Below, in pieces: positions 15,715 through 22,591 of a DNA stretch of 64,000 bases. The DNA lies in the NCBI RefSeq assembly GCF_042657385.1, contig NZ_JBHSLA010000006.1:62001-126000 (forward strand), read 5' to 3'. This DNA is from Algorimicrobium hallyeonense (GTDB lineage: Bacteria > Bacteroidota > Bacteroidia > Flavobacteriales > Flavobacteriaceae). The position numbers and the translations under genes were made by a program. Within the stretch, counting starts at the first letter, position 1. Each line of letters opens with the position of its first letter. The notes beneath the pieces were generated by a model that was given only the letters and a program-made list of their open reading frames with translations, ran no database searches and was not told the origin of the DNA.

Positions 15715-16284
15715 CTATTTGTTAATTCCATTGATTAAGACCTGACTTAAACTTACTGCAAGTGTTTCTGGGGAAACATCTTCCTTTTTAGGAATCCAAA
15801 GGTAGAGTGAACGCAGTGTGGAGAGTATAGAAAACAACATAACTTCCACATTGGAATTTATAATTTCATTCTGTTTAATGCCTTCTAATAAAATACTTCT
15901 AAAATCAGCTTCATAACCATTTCTCAATGATAAGTAATAGTCTCTTTTTTCTTCTAAATGCATCCAGTCGTTATTTAAAGAAGCCATACCATAAGTATTT
16001 TGTGCTGTAATATCCACATGAAGTTTTACGACAGCCTGAACTTTCTGAATGGTTGAAATATCTGATGTTTTTATGTCTTGCATACCATTGGTAAACGCTT
16101 CCGCCAGCGAAATAATTATCACTTTTAGTAGTTCTTGTTTGGAACTAATATGATTGTACAAACTAGCCGCTTTCATCCCCATAGCGGTTGCAATATCTCT
16201 CATGGTCACAGCACTGTAGCCTTTTTCTTTAAATAGTTTGGCTGCTGTTTTTATAATTTCTTCTTTCCTGGTTTCTGACTTCAA
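15715..16284 (-). CDS. TetR/AcrR-family regulator, probable repressor of the paa genes
   Basis: A 189-residue TetR protein. The N-terminal helix-turn-helix spans KEEIIKTAAKLFKEKGYSAVTMRDIATAMGMKAASLYNHISSKQELL (residues about 7-53, only part quoted as motif). The C-terminal domain is helical and variable. The start codon appears to be TTG (16282-16284): the next in-frame ATG would remove most of the DNA-binding domain and an in-frame stop lies 18 bases upstream. It is transcribed in the same direction as paaE, 67 bp ahead of it, with the palindrome in between. A role as a phenylacetyl-CoA-sensing repressor (PaaR type) is inference from position. Confidence 0.83.
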   Translation of the reverse strand: MKSETRKEEIIKTAAKLFKEKGYSAVTMRDIATAMGMKAASLYNHISSKQELLKVIIISLAEAFTNGMQDIKTSDISTIQKVQAVVKLHVDITAQNTYGMASLNNDWMHLEEKRDYYLSLRNGYEADFRSILLEGIKQNEIINSNVEVMLFSILSTLRSLYLWIPKKEDVSPETLAVSLSQVLINGINK

Positions 16285-16296
16285 ATTGCGTTTGCA

Positions 16297-16328
16297 TTTG
16301 ATTTAACAATAAAAATTTCCTACCTTTT
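16297..16328 (+). promoter_or_regulatory. Candidate promoter of the rhodanese gene
   Basis: TTTG at 16297-16300 and TACCTTTT at 16321-16328 (one mismatch to TAnnTTTG) are 20 bp apart, the usual Bacteroidota spacing. The start codon follows 29 bp downstream. Confidence 0.45.
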
Positions 16329-16357
16329 ATGTGTAAATGTAAATAAAAAGATAGACT

Positions 16358-16663
16358 ATGGGAGTTTTTGATTTTATATTTGGTGCTAAAAAACGCCAAG
16401 TTCAGATGTATTTAGATAATGGCGCAACGATATTAGATGTTAGGAATAAACATGAATGGGATCGTGGTCATATTGAACAAGCAGTACATATTCCATTAGA
16501 TGAATTACGCAATAGAATAGCAGAAGTAAAACAATTAAAAAAACCTATTGTTGTTTGTTGTGAAAGTGGTGTTCGATCAGCGAAAGCAGCTAAATACTTA
16601 AACCTTCAGAATATTGATGCAACCAATGGTGGTGGTTGGGTAAGATTACAAAGCAGATTATAA
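16358..16663 (+). CDS. Single-domain rhodanese-like protein
   Basis: A 101-residue rhodanese domain. The substrate-entry motif is ATILDVRNKHEWDRGHIEQAVHIP and the active loop CCESGVRSAKAA places the catalytic cysteine at residue 68 in a full CxxGxRS motif, so sulfurtransferase activity is plausible. No signal peptide is present, so it is probably cytoplasmic. Its 3' end overlaps the convergent DUF4230 gene by six bases. The physiological sulfur acceptor is unknown. Confidence 0.88.
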   Translation: MGVFDFIFGAKKRQVQMYLDNGATILDVRNKHEWDRGHIEQAVHIPLDELRNRIAEVKQLKKPIVVCCESGVRSAKAAKYLNLQNIDATNGGGWVRLQSRL

Positions 16664-17272
16664 TTTTAAGGTGTTTAAAGCATCTTGATTTATAATTTCC
16701 ACATTATTATATTCCAATGTCCAGCCTAATGAATTGGTTAGAATATAAAATTTTGCTAACTCACTTATTAATCTATTTTGTGCATTAGCTTTCATATCAG
16801 ATTTCTCTAACTTTTTTAACAAGGATTTTTTTACCAACTCTTTAATGTTGTTATAATCTCTTGCCTCGAACGGATTGAAAAAATCGGCCTCTATATCATA
16901 ATATTCCAAATCGGGACTTATTTTAATTTCCTCTTTAGGAATACTTAAGATGGTTAATGTTTTAGAGGATTCATCAATTTTATATTCAATTTTACTCAAA
17001 TCATACGATATAAAAACATCCGCATTTACAACAACCAAGGCCTTTTTATTAGACGTGAAATAACTACCAAACAACTCTTTGGAATTGGTATAATTCAGTA
17101 CCTGACTAAAATGTCCTTCGGTAACAATTAACTTCCCCACATTTTTAATTTGCTCTTGAATAAGCGCAGAGCTTTCTTTAAGTGTCGCTTGATTTTCTTT
17201 TTTATCGCCACAATACTTAAATGCAAAAAGCACGACTAGCGTAATAACAGCACCAAATAGAATTTTTCTCAT
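16658..17272 (-). CDS. DUF4230 membrane-anchored protein
   Basis: This 204-residue protein has an N-terminal membrane anchor (residues 4-20, ILFGAVITLVVLFAFKY) and an extracytoplasmic part with VGKLIVTEGHFSQVLNY and ALVVVNADVFISYDLSKIEY, typical of DUF4230. Such proteins are widespread and uncharacterised. It overlaps the rhodanese gene tail to tail and follows the response-regulator gene on the same strand after 57 bp. Confidence 0.75.
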   Translation of the reverse strand: MRKILFGAVITLVVLFAFKYCGDKKENQATLKESSALIQEQIKNVGKLIVTEGHFSQVLNYTNSKELFGSYFTSNKKALVVVNADVFISYDLSKIEYKIDESSKTLTILSIPKEEIKISPDLEYYDIEADFFNPFEARDYNNIKELVKKSLLKKLEKSDMKANAQNRLISELAKFYILTNSLGWTLEYNNVEIINQDALNTLKL

Positions 17273-17329
17273 ACACGAATGTACAAAAAATCAATTTGCA
17301 AATATTTATTCCGATTAAAATGAATAGCT

Positions 17330-17980
17330 CTAAATCAGATTATTCTTTTTAGCCTTACTAACAGCTTCTAATTTGTTATGAACCTGTAATTTCTTGTAAA
17401 TATTCTCGATGTGTTTTCTAACCGTTCCTGCAGAAAGGAATAAGTTTTCAGCAATTAAATTATAACTCAAGCCTTTACTTAACTGCTCTAACACCTCAAC
17501 CTCACGCTGTGTTAATTTAATTACTTCTTGATCTTTTTTACTTTCAATATCCATGGGGTTCCGTAATAATTTGAGCGTTTTCATGGCAATGGAAGGGTTC
17601 ATGGCTGCGCCGCCATTCATGGTTTCCTGAATCCCATTGTATAAATCTTTGGCATTAATTTCTTTTAGCAAATAACCATCTGCACCCGCTTTAATAGCGT
17701 TGAAAATATTTTCATCATTATCAAAAACGGTAAGCATGATAATTTTTATATGAGGAAATTTTTGCTTGACAATTTCTGTAGATTCTATGCCATTTAAAAT
17801 AGGCATTTCAATATCCAATAAAATTAAATCTAGATTGTGATTTTCACTTAATTTAAGCAATAAATCAGATCCATGACATGCTGTAAATTTTACATCTAAA
17901 TCGTCAAAAAATGATAATTTTTCCTTGACCGCATTAATTAGAAATGAGTTATCATCTACAATCGCTATTTTAATATTCAT
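17330..17980 (-). CDS. NarL/FixJ-type response regulator
   Basis: A 216-residue regulator. The receiver domain has D9/D10, phospho-acceptor Asp56 in LILLDIEMP, Thr84 and Lys106. The C-terminal LuxR-type HTH spans LTQREVEVLEQLSKGLSYNLIAENLFLSAGTVRKHI (only key parts given) from about residue 150. It is the partner of the histidine kinase encoded 56 bp upstream on the same strand. An 18-bp inverted-repeat motif 46 bp before its ATG recurs before a lipoprotein gene at 20981, suggesting autoregulation and a small regulon. Confidence 0.92.
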   Translation of the reverse strand: MNIKIAIVDDNSFLINAVKEKLSFFDDLDVKFTACHGSDLLLKLSENHNLDLILLDIEMPILNGIESTEIVKQKFPHIKIIMLTVFDNDENIFNAIKAGADGYLLKEINAKDLYNGIQETMNGGAAMNPSIAMKTLKLLRNPMDIESKKDQEVIKLTQREVEVLEQLSKGLSYNLIAENLFLSAGTVRKHIENIYKKLQVHNKLEAVSKAKKNNLI

Positions 17981-18026
17981 GTTGGTTGGTTTTTATTAAA
18001 AATAGACATTTTATAAACTACAGACT

Positions 18027-18044
18027 ATACGATGAATTACGTAT
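18027..18044 (-). promoter_or_regulatory. 18-bp motif upstream of the response regulator
   Basis: ATACGATGAATTACGTAT (plus strand) has inverted ends ATACG/CGTAT separated by 8 bp. It overlaps the kinase stop codon and ends 46 bp before the regulator ATG. An identical 18-mer in the same orientation is at 20981-20998. Confidence 0.55.
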
Positions 18045-19866
18045 TTTCAAATTTATAAACATGAATCTTTGTTCCTTGATTTTCAGAGCTTATAATATCC
18101 AACTTTGCGTTTAAATCATGTGCACGTTTCTTAATATTTTGCAGGCCGTTTCCATCGGTTACATCCTTTATATTAAACCCCGTTCCGTTATCCGTAATGA
18201 TTAATTCGAAGTCATCATTTTTAGAAAAAATTTGAACGTCAATAACCGTTGCATTGGCGTATTTTAAGGCATTATTTACAGCTTCTTGGATTATTCTGTA
18301 AATATTCATGCCCTGAACAGAGGTGAATAATTTATTAGAATTGACCTCCTTATTTACTTGGAAATTGAAGTTAATTGCATCTGAAGAGGTATTCGCTTTT
18401 TCAATAAAATTTGAAATTCTAGATTGTAAATCTTCAATGGAAATTTCACTTTTATTCATAGCCCAAATCGTATCGCGCAGCTCGTAAATAGTGGATGTTG
18501 TAAATTGACTAATGGTTTCTAATTTAACATTTAAATTATCTGGAAGTTTAAACCCATATTTTAAATTATCTAAAGAGGAAATTATAAACGTGAGTTGCGC
18601 ACCAATGTTATCATGCAAGTCGCGACTTATGCGTAAGCGCTGTTCTTGCAAGTGATTTTGTGTTTCAATTTTAACCAAGGCTTCTTTGAGTTCGCCTTCT
18701 TTTTTAAGCTGTTTGTTTTTCAGTTTTTGCTGATTATAAACTAAAAAACCCAATAATGAAATTACCGCAGCCAAACCAGCCAAGCCTAAAATAAAACTAT
18801 TTTTCTCACTAATATCGCGTTCTTTTTCCGCTAAATCAGCACGTTGAAGCAAGATTTCATTTTCTTTCTTTTCGGTTTCAAACTCTATTTTTAATTGCTC
18901 TACTTTATTGCTTGTTTCAATATTGAGAACGCTATCTTTTAATGTTTGAAATTTTTTGCCAAATAAATATGCTTGTTTATAATCATTCATTTGCACATAA
19001 GCATTGGAAATAGATTCATAACAATACCTTTCCAACCCTTTATATTTCCCCTTTTTAGCTAAAGACGCACTTATTTGATAATTTTTTATAGCATCTGAAA
19101 ATAAGTTTTGCTTAAGTAGCACATCGGCTAAATGGGTATAATTTACGGCAATGCCATAACTGTCCTTTATTTTAGTTCTTACAGCGCTTGAGCTATCAAT
19201 ATAAATTTTGGCTAGTTCCAGTTTATTGTCGTCAGCATAAACAGTGGCAACATTAGCATAGCCATAACCAAGTCCCACACTATCCTTTAATTTCTTCTTG
19301 AGATTTAAGGACTTTTTAGTGTAAAATAAAGCGCTATCACGTTTTTTATTAATGGTAAGAACTATACCGTAATTATCATAAAGCGGATCTATTTCTGTTG
19401 TGTTTTTCTCTTGTTCCAATAACTTAATACCTTTTCGCATGTAGCGTAAGGCATTTTCCATATCACTGTATTTTAAGTTATAACCAAGTTGCCCATAAGC
19501 AATTCCTGCTTTTACATGTTTGCCAAGCGACTCATAAATTTTTATTGATTTCAGAACGTATTCGGTTCGCTTTTCAAAATTTTCCTTGTACGCATAAATC
19601 TGTCCCAACTTTAAATAAATATCTCCTAAAGTTGTACTATCCTCCAACTTTATTGCTAAATCCACACCTTTAAAAAATAAATTTTCAGATGTTCTAACAT
19701 CACCCACAAATTTATCATAAGGAATCTTATTAATTGCCTGCAACTGATTAGCTTCTGAAAGCGAATGAAGCGTTTGACCCAAACTATCTAGATAGCGAAC
19801 CTGTGTTTGTGAAAAACTATAGAAACCTAAAAGCAATGCTATTGGTACGAGTAGAATTTTCTTCAT
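18037..19866 (-). CDS. TPR-containing sensor histidine kinase (HisKA_3 type)
   Basis: A 609-residue sensor. A signal peptide (MKKILLVPIALLLGFYSFSQ) is followed by a periplasmic array of tetratricopeptide repeats to about residue 330, a coiled stretch, a membrane helix near residues 357-376 (FILGLAGLAAVISLLGFLVY), then a HisKA_3 phospho-acceptor region RISRDLHDNIGAQL with His418 and a HATPase domain (QEAVNNALKYA, DNGTGFN, GNGLQNIKKRA). Periplasmic TPRs probably sense a ligand or partner protein. A small membrane-protein gene precedes it by 8 bp and the cognate regulator follows. Confidence 0.92.
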   Translation of the reverse strand: MKKILLVPIALLLGFYSFSQTQVRYLDSLGQTLHSLSEANQLQAINKIPYDKFVGDVRTSENLFFKGVDLAIKLEDSTTLGDIYLKLGQIYAYKENFEKRTEYVLKSIKIYESLGKHVKAGIAYGQLGYNLKYSDMENALRYMRKGIKLLEQEKNTTEIDPLYDNYGIVLTINKKRDSALFYTKKSLNLKKKLKDSVGLGYGYANVATVYADDNKLELAKIYIDSSSAVRTKIKDSYGIAVNYTHLADVLLKQNLFSDAIKNYQISASLAKKGKYKGLERYCYESISNAYVQMNDYKQAYLFGKKFQTLKDSVLNIETSNKVEQLKIEFETEKKENEILLQRADLAEKERDISEKNSFILGLAGLAAVISLLGFLVYNQQKLKNKQLKKEGELKEALVKIETQNHLQEQRLRISRDLHDNIGAQLTFIISSLDNLKYGFKLPDNLNVKLETISQFTTSTIYELRDTIWAMNKSEISIEDLQSRISNFIEKANTSSDAINFNFQVNKEVNSNKLFTSVQGMNIYRIIQEAVNNALKYANATVIDVQIFSKNDDFELIITDNGTGFNIKDVTDGNGLQNIKKRAHDLNAKLDIISSENQGTKIHVYKFENT

Positions 19867-19874
19867 ATAACTAA

Positions 19875-20147
19875 TTAATATCGTTCTTCTAATATAGCTT
19901 TTTTTAACAAAAGTAACTCTTGCGTTATTTCAAATAATTTTTTAAACAAGTTTTTGTTAAACGTTTCAAGATAGTTGGTTTTTAATTCCATTTCCTTATA
20001 CGTTTTAACGCCTAAAGCAAATTGCTTTTCAAGATCTATATACTGTTTAGCCGCTGTTTTTATGAACGATCTGGTATCCAAGAGCACTTTTATTGTACGA
20101 ACCATTAAAATAAAAATAAGACTATATAATAGAAGAAGTAAAATCAT
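19875..20147 (-). CDS. Small membrane protein upstream of the histidine kinase
   Basis: A 90-residue protein unrecognised by family. An N-terminal hydrophobic helix (MILLLLLYSLIFILMVRTIK) is followed by a charged, leucine-rich helix likely to form a coiled coil (QYIDLEKQFALGVKTYKEM). The ATG at 20145-20147 was preferred to a TTG twelve codons upstream. Its stop is 8 bp from the kinase start, so it is probably co-transcribed and could be an accessory or sensing partner. It may be a cytoplasm-facing one-pass protein; the topology is not certain. Confidence 0.6.
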   Translation of the reverse strand: MILLLLLYSLIFILMVRTIKVLLDTRSFIKTAAKQYIDLEKQFALGVKTYKEMELKTNYLETFNKNLFKKLFEITQELLLLKKAILEERY

Positions 20148-20300
20148 TGTTTCACTAGAAATTAGACACAAAAAAAACACCAATTAGGAAAAGCTTTTGA
20201 CCGTTCGCAATATTGATGTTTTATTATATAATAATTAATAGCATTTTAAAACTACAATTAAATATGTGACAACAATTATTTTTTCGACCAACTGCTTTTT

Positions 20301-20343
20301 AAAAAAGATTAAGCGTAATAACAGACTATCATTACGCTCAATC
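20301..20343 (-). terminator. Intrinsic terminator of the lipoprotein gene
   Basis: GATTAAGCGTAAT at 20307-20319 pairs with ATTACGCTCAATC at 20331-20343 (one mismatch) around an 11-base loop. On the minus strand six Ts follow. It lies 50 bp past the lipoprotein stop codon. Confidence 0.8.
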
Positions 20344-20392
20344 AACACATCTCAACAACAAGATATTGTTAGTTAAGATTTAAATGTCGTTT

Positions 20393-20920
20393 TTAGAAAA
20401 TTTGCTTTGTCAAATTAAACGTTCCTTCCGTGATGTTTTTCACCGAATCGTCATTTGCGTTTTTACACTGGAAACTGAACGTTCCTTTAATATTGGTATC
20501 TGAATCTTCAGAAACTTTTATTTCACCCACAACGCCAGAATCTTGATAAGGCGCATTCCATGTTTGCGTTGCTGACGGATTTGAAACATTAGGCTCTATG
20601 TAAGATGCCACGATAAAAACATTGCTATCGGTTATTTCATAAGTTCCAACACCATCAAACGCATTAATAATTATACTAAATCCTTGGGTTGAAGAATTCC
20701 CCTGCAAAGTTACGGTTGTATTTGGACCTGCTGTAACTTGTGAAGCTGTTGATGTAATTTCCAACGACTGAAATGAATTTCCATCTATTTTAGCCGTTAT
20801 AACACCAGAAGCTCCGCCTGATGCTACTGGATCACCTCCATCATCATCGCTTTTACAAGCTGTAATTGAAACAAGTGATGCCATCATCACAAATACGGTA
20901 AATTGTTTTAAAGTTCTCAT
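20393..20920 (-). CDS. Surface lipoprotein, DUF6252-like
   Basis: A 175-residue lipoprotein. The signal peptide ends SLVSITACKSDDDGG: Cys22 is the lipidation site and the acidic stretch just after it resembles the lipoprotein export signal used by Bacteroidota to place lipoproteins on the outer face of the outer membrane. The remainder is Ser/Thr/Asn-rich beta structure (GVITAKIDGNSFQSLEITST) similar to DUF6252 proteins. The 18-bp motif found before the response regulator is repeated 60 bp upstream of its ATG, so it may be a target of that system. A strong terminator follows it. Confidence 0.72.
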   Translation of the reverse strand: MRTLKQFTVFVMMASLVSITACKSDDDGGDPVASGGASGVITAKIDGNSFQSLEITSTASQVTAGPNTTVTLQGNSSTQGFSIIINAFDGVGTYEITDSNVFIVASYIEPNVSNPSATQTWNAPYQDSGVVGEIKVSEDSDTNIKGTFSFQCKNANDDSVKNITEGTFNLTKQIF

Positions 20921-20980
20921 TGTTGAATTTGTTTATTGTTAATAATAGTCCAAAATTGCAACAATAGCGGGTTGAAGTCA

Positions 20981-20998
20981 ATACGATGAATTACGTAT
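20981..20998 (-). promoter_or_regulatory. 18-bp motif upstream of the lipoprotein gene
   Basis: Identical to the 18-mer at 18027-18044 (ATACGATGAATTACGTAT on the plus strand), same orientation, 60 bp before the lipoprotein ATG. Candidate binding site for the NarL-type regulator encoded at 17330-17980. Confidence 0.55.
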
Positions 20999-21014
20999 AT
21001 TTACGAATAAGGTA

Positions 21015-21986
21015 TTAAAATTTAAAACTTATATGCGGAAAGCTCGTTTCTAATTTTACCTTTTTTTCTGAAAGTTTTTTAAGAAATAATTGATGCGCTT
21101 CTGAATTTGAATTAAAGGGTTTATGCTGAAGCCCTCTTTGAATTGCATCAACCTCATCCATCGTTTTTAAGGCATCATCAGAAACCCATACTCTTTTAAA
21201 AGCATTCCAAATATAGTGTATAGCTGTTTGGTTTAGGTGAATCATATCATCAGCATAAAAACGATAATCGCGTAATTCATCCATCATTATTTCATAAGAA
21301 GGAAAATAATATAACTGCCCTTTATTAGGTGATGCTTTTTCATTTAATAGTGCGTGAATAGCAGTTATAAGATGCGCTTTACTTTGTGTATTCTCAATAA
21401 AACCGTCTTTCAAATGTCTAATGGGAGACACCGTAAATATAATGTTTGCGGATTGATTCACGCTTTTAATATGCTGTATAAAAACTTGCAAACTTTTTAA
21501 TATATCGGTAACGGACAACAATTCTTTTGAGAATTTTTTCTGCGGAACTTTATGACAATTAGCAACAACTGTTGTACTTTCTATATCACGATATACCCAA
21601 GCCGTTCCTAATGTTATTATAATATGAGAAGCTGATTCAATTTGATTTCGCGTAAATTGAATCTGCGCATTCAGTTCATCCAATAAAGCAGTTTTACTCG
21701 TGTTGCTTAATACAGAATGTGCTTCGAAACTATGCCATTGTTCATTGTGAAAGAAAACATCCTCTTCTTTATAAACCTTTTTAGTAACAGCATTTGAAAT
21801 GAGATTTTGAATAGCTAATGGGTGAAATAGAATTCCGAAAGGATTTTGAAGATTCCGAAACTTGAAATAATCTAATTTCTGACCTATATTCTCAACAAAA
21901 CAAGATCCTAATAAAAGCACGTTAGCATGATAATCTATTTGATTATGCGTCTGTGGTTTTAATGGGATTTTTGTTTGGAGGTTCAT
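21015..21986 (-). CDS. GSCFA domain protein
   Basis: This 323-residue protein carries the family-naming motif LLLGSCFVENIGQKL near residue 25, followed by NPFGILFHPLAI, and further FTVSPIRHLKDGF and DDMIHLNQTAIHYIW. These blocks (GxCF serine/cysteine-like block, late D-x-x-H) resemble SGNH-hydrolase architecture, but no substrate is known. No signal peptide is seen. It is on the same strand as, and upstream of, the lipoprotein gene, separated by 94 bp with the 18-bp motif. Confidence 0.85.
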   Translation of the reverse strand: MNLQTKIPLKPQTHNQIDYHANVLLLGSCFVENIGQKLDYFKFRNLQNPFGILFHPLAIQNLISNAVTKKVYKEEDVFFHNEQWHSFEAHSVLSNTSKTALLDELNAQIQFTRNQIESASHIIITLGTAWVYRDIESTTVVANCHKVPQKKFSKELLSVTDILKSLQVFIQHIKSVNQSANIIFTVSPIRHLKDGFIENTQSKAHLITAIHALLNEKASPNKGQLYYFPSYEIMMDELRDYRFYADDMIHLNQTAIHYIWNAFKRVWVSDDALKTMDEVDAIQRGLQHKPFNSNSEAHQLFLKKLSEKKVKLETSFPHISFKF

Positions 21987-22012
21987 TACTGATATTTATT
22001 CTTAATTGTTTT

Positions 22013-22039
22013 TCTCGCAAAGGCGCGAAGGCGCAAAGT
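22013..22039 (+). repeat. Left inverted repeat of the GxxExxY gene
   Basis: A GC-rich 27-bp block beginning TCTCGCAAAGGCGCG. It is the reverse complement of 22556-22582 at 24 of 27 positions. The pair encloses a 516-bp stretch that contains just the GxxExxY gene. Confidence 0.85.
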
Positions 22040-22071
22040 TGCTTTTCTGAAAATCAGAATCAAACTACTTA

Positions 22072-22449
22072 CTATAAACCGTTTACAATTCTAGTAATTC
22101 CTGTTTTAATTAGTGGACTATTAAAATTTATTAGTAAACCGAGTTTTAATTTTGACAATTTCAAATAGGTTAACAATTGTTTTGGATGTACTGGATGAAT
22201 TTCTTGAACCGACTTAATTTCTATGATAACTTTATTCTCAACTATTAAATCAGTTCTGTAATTCAAATTTAATTTTTGACCCCTCCAGACTACTGGAAGT
22301 GCTTTTTGTCTTTCAACTATCATACCTTCATTTAGTAATTCTTGATATAATATTTCTTCATAAACAGACTCCAATAATCCTGGACCAATTTCTACATGAA
22401 TTTGATAACAAACATCAACTATAACTTTTGAAATATCGTTTTCATTCAT
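22072..22449 (-). CDS. GxxExxY protein, possible PD-(D/E)xK-like fold
   Basis: A 125-residue protein with the family motif GLLESVY (Gly24, Glu27, Tyr30) in IHVEIGPGLLESVYEEILY. Asp66 (NYRTDLIVENK) and Glu76-x-Lys78 (VIIEIKSV) form a PD-(D/E)xK-like nuclease core. Family function is unknown. The gene is bounded by 27-bp inverted repeats and lies between genes unrelated to it, like a small inserted cassette. Confidence 0.88.
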   Translation of the reverse strand: MNENDISKVIVDVCYQIHVEIGPGLLESVYEEILYQELLNEGMIVERQKALPVVWRGQKLNLNYRTDLIVENKVIIEIKSVQEIHPVHPKQLLTYLKLSKLKLGLLINFNSPLIKTGITRIVNGL

Positions 22450-22555
22450 AGCTTCTATTTATTTAAATTATCTAAAAATATTGAAGAAAATAATTTTCTG
22501 CAAACAGTATTAATATTCCATAACTCATTTATCCTTTTGTTCTCATTGTAATCCA

Positions 22556-22582
22556 ACTTTGCGTCTTTGCGCCTTCGCGAGA
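22556..22582 (-). repeat. Right inverted repeat of the GxxExxY gene
   Basis: ACTTTGCGTCTTTGCGCC and nine further bases, the inverted partner of 22013-22039 with three mismatches. It ends nine bases before the alaS stop codon. Confidence 0.85.
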
Positions 22583-22591
22583 GCCTCCTTC

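Noticed and set aside
20184..20300. Promoter for the histidine kinase unit
   Set aside because: No full TAnnTTTG box with a suitable spacing was found before 20147; only AT-rich sequence is present.
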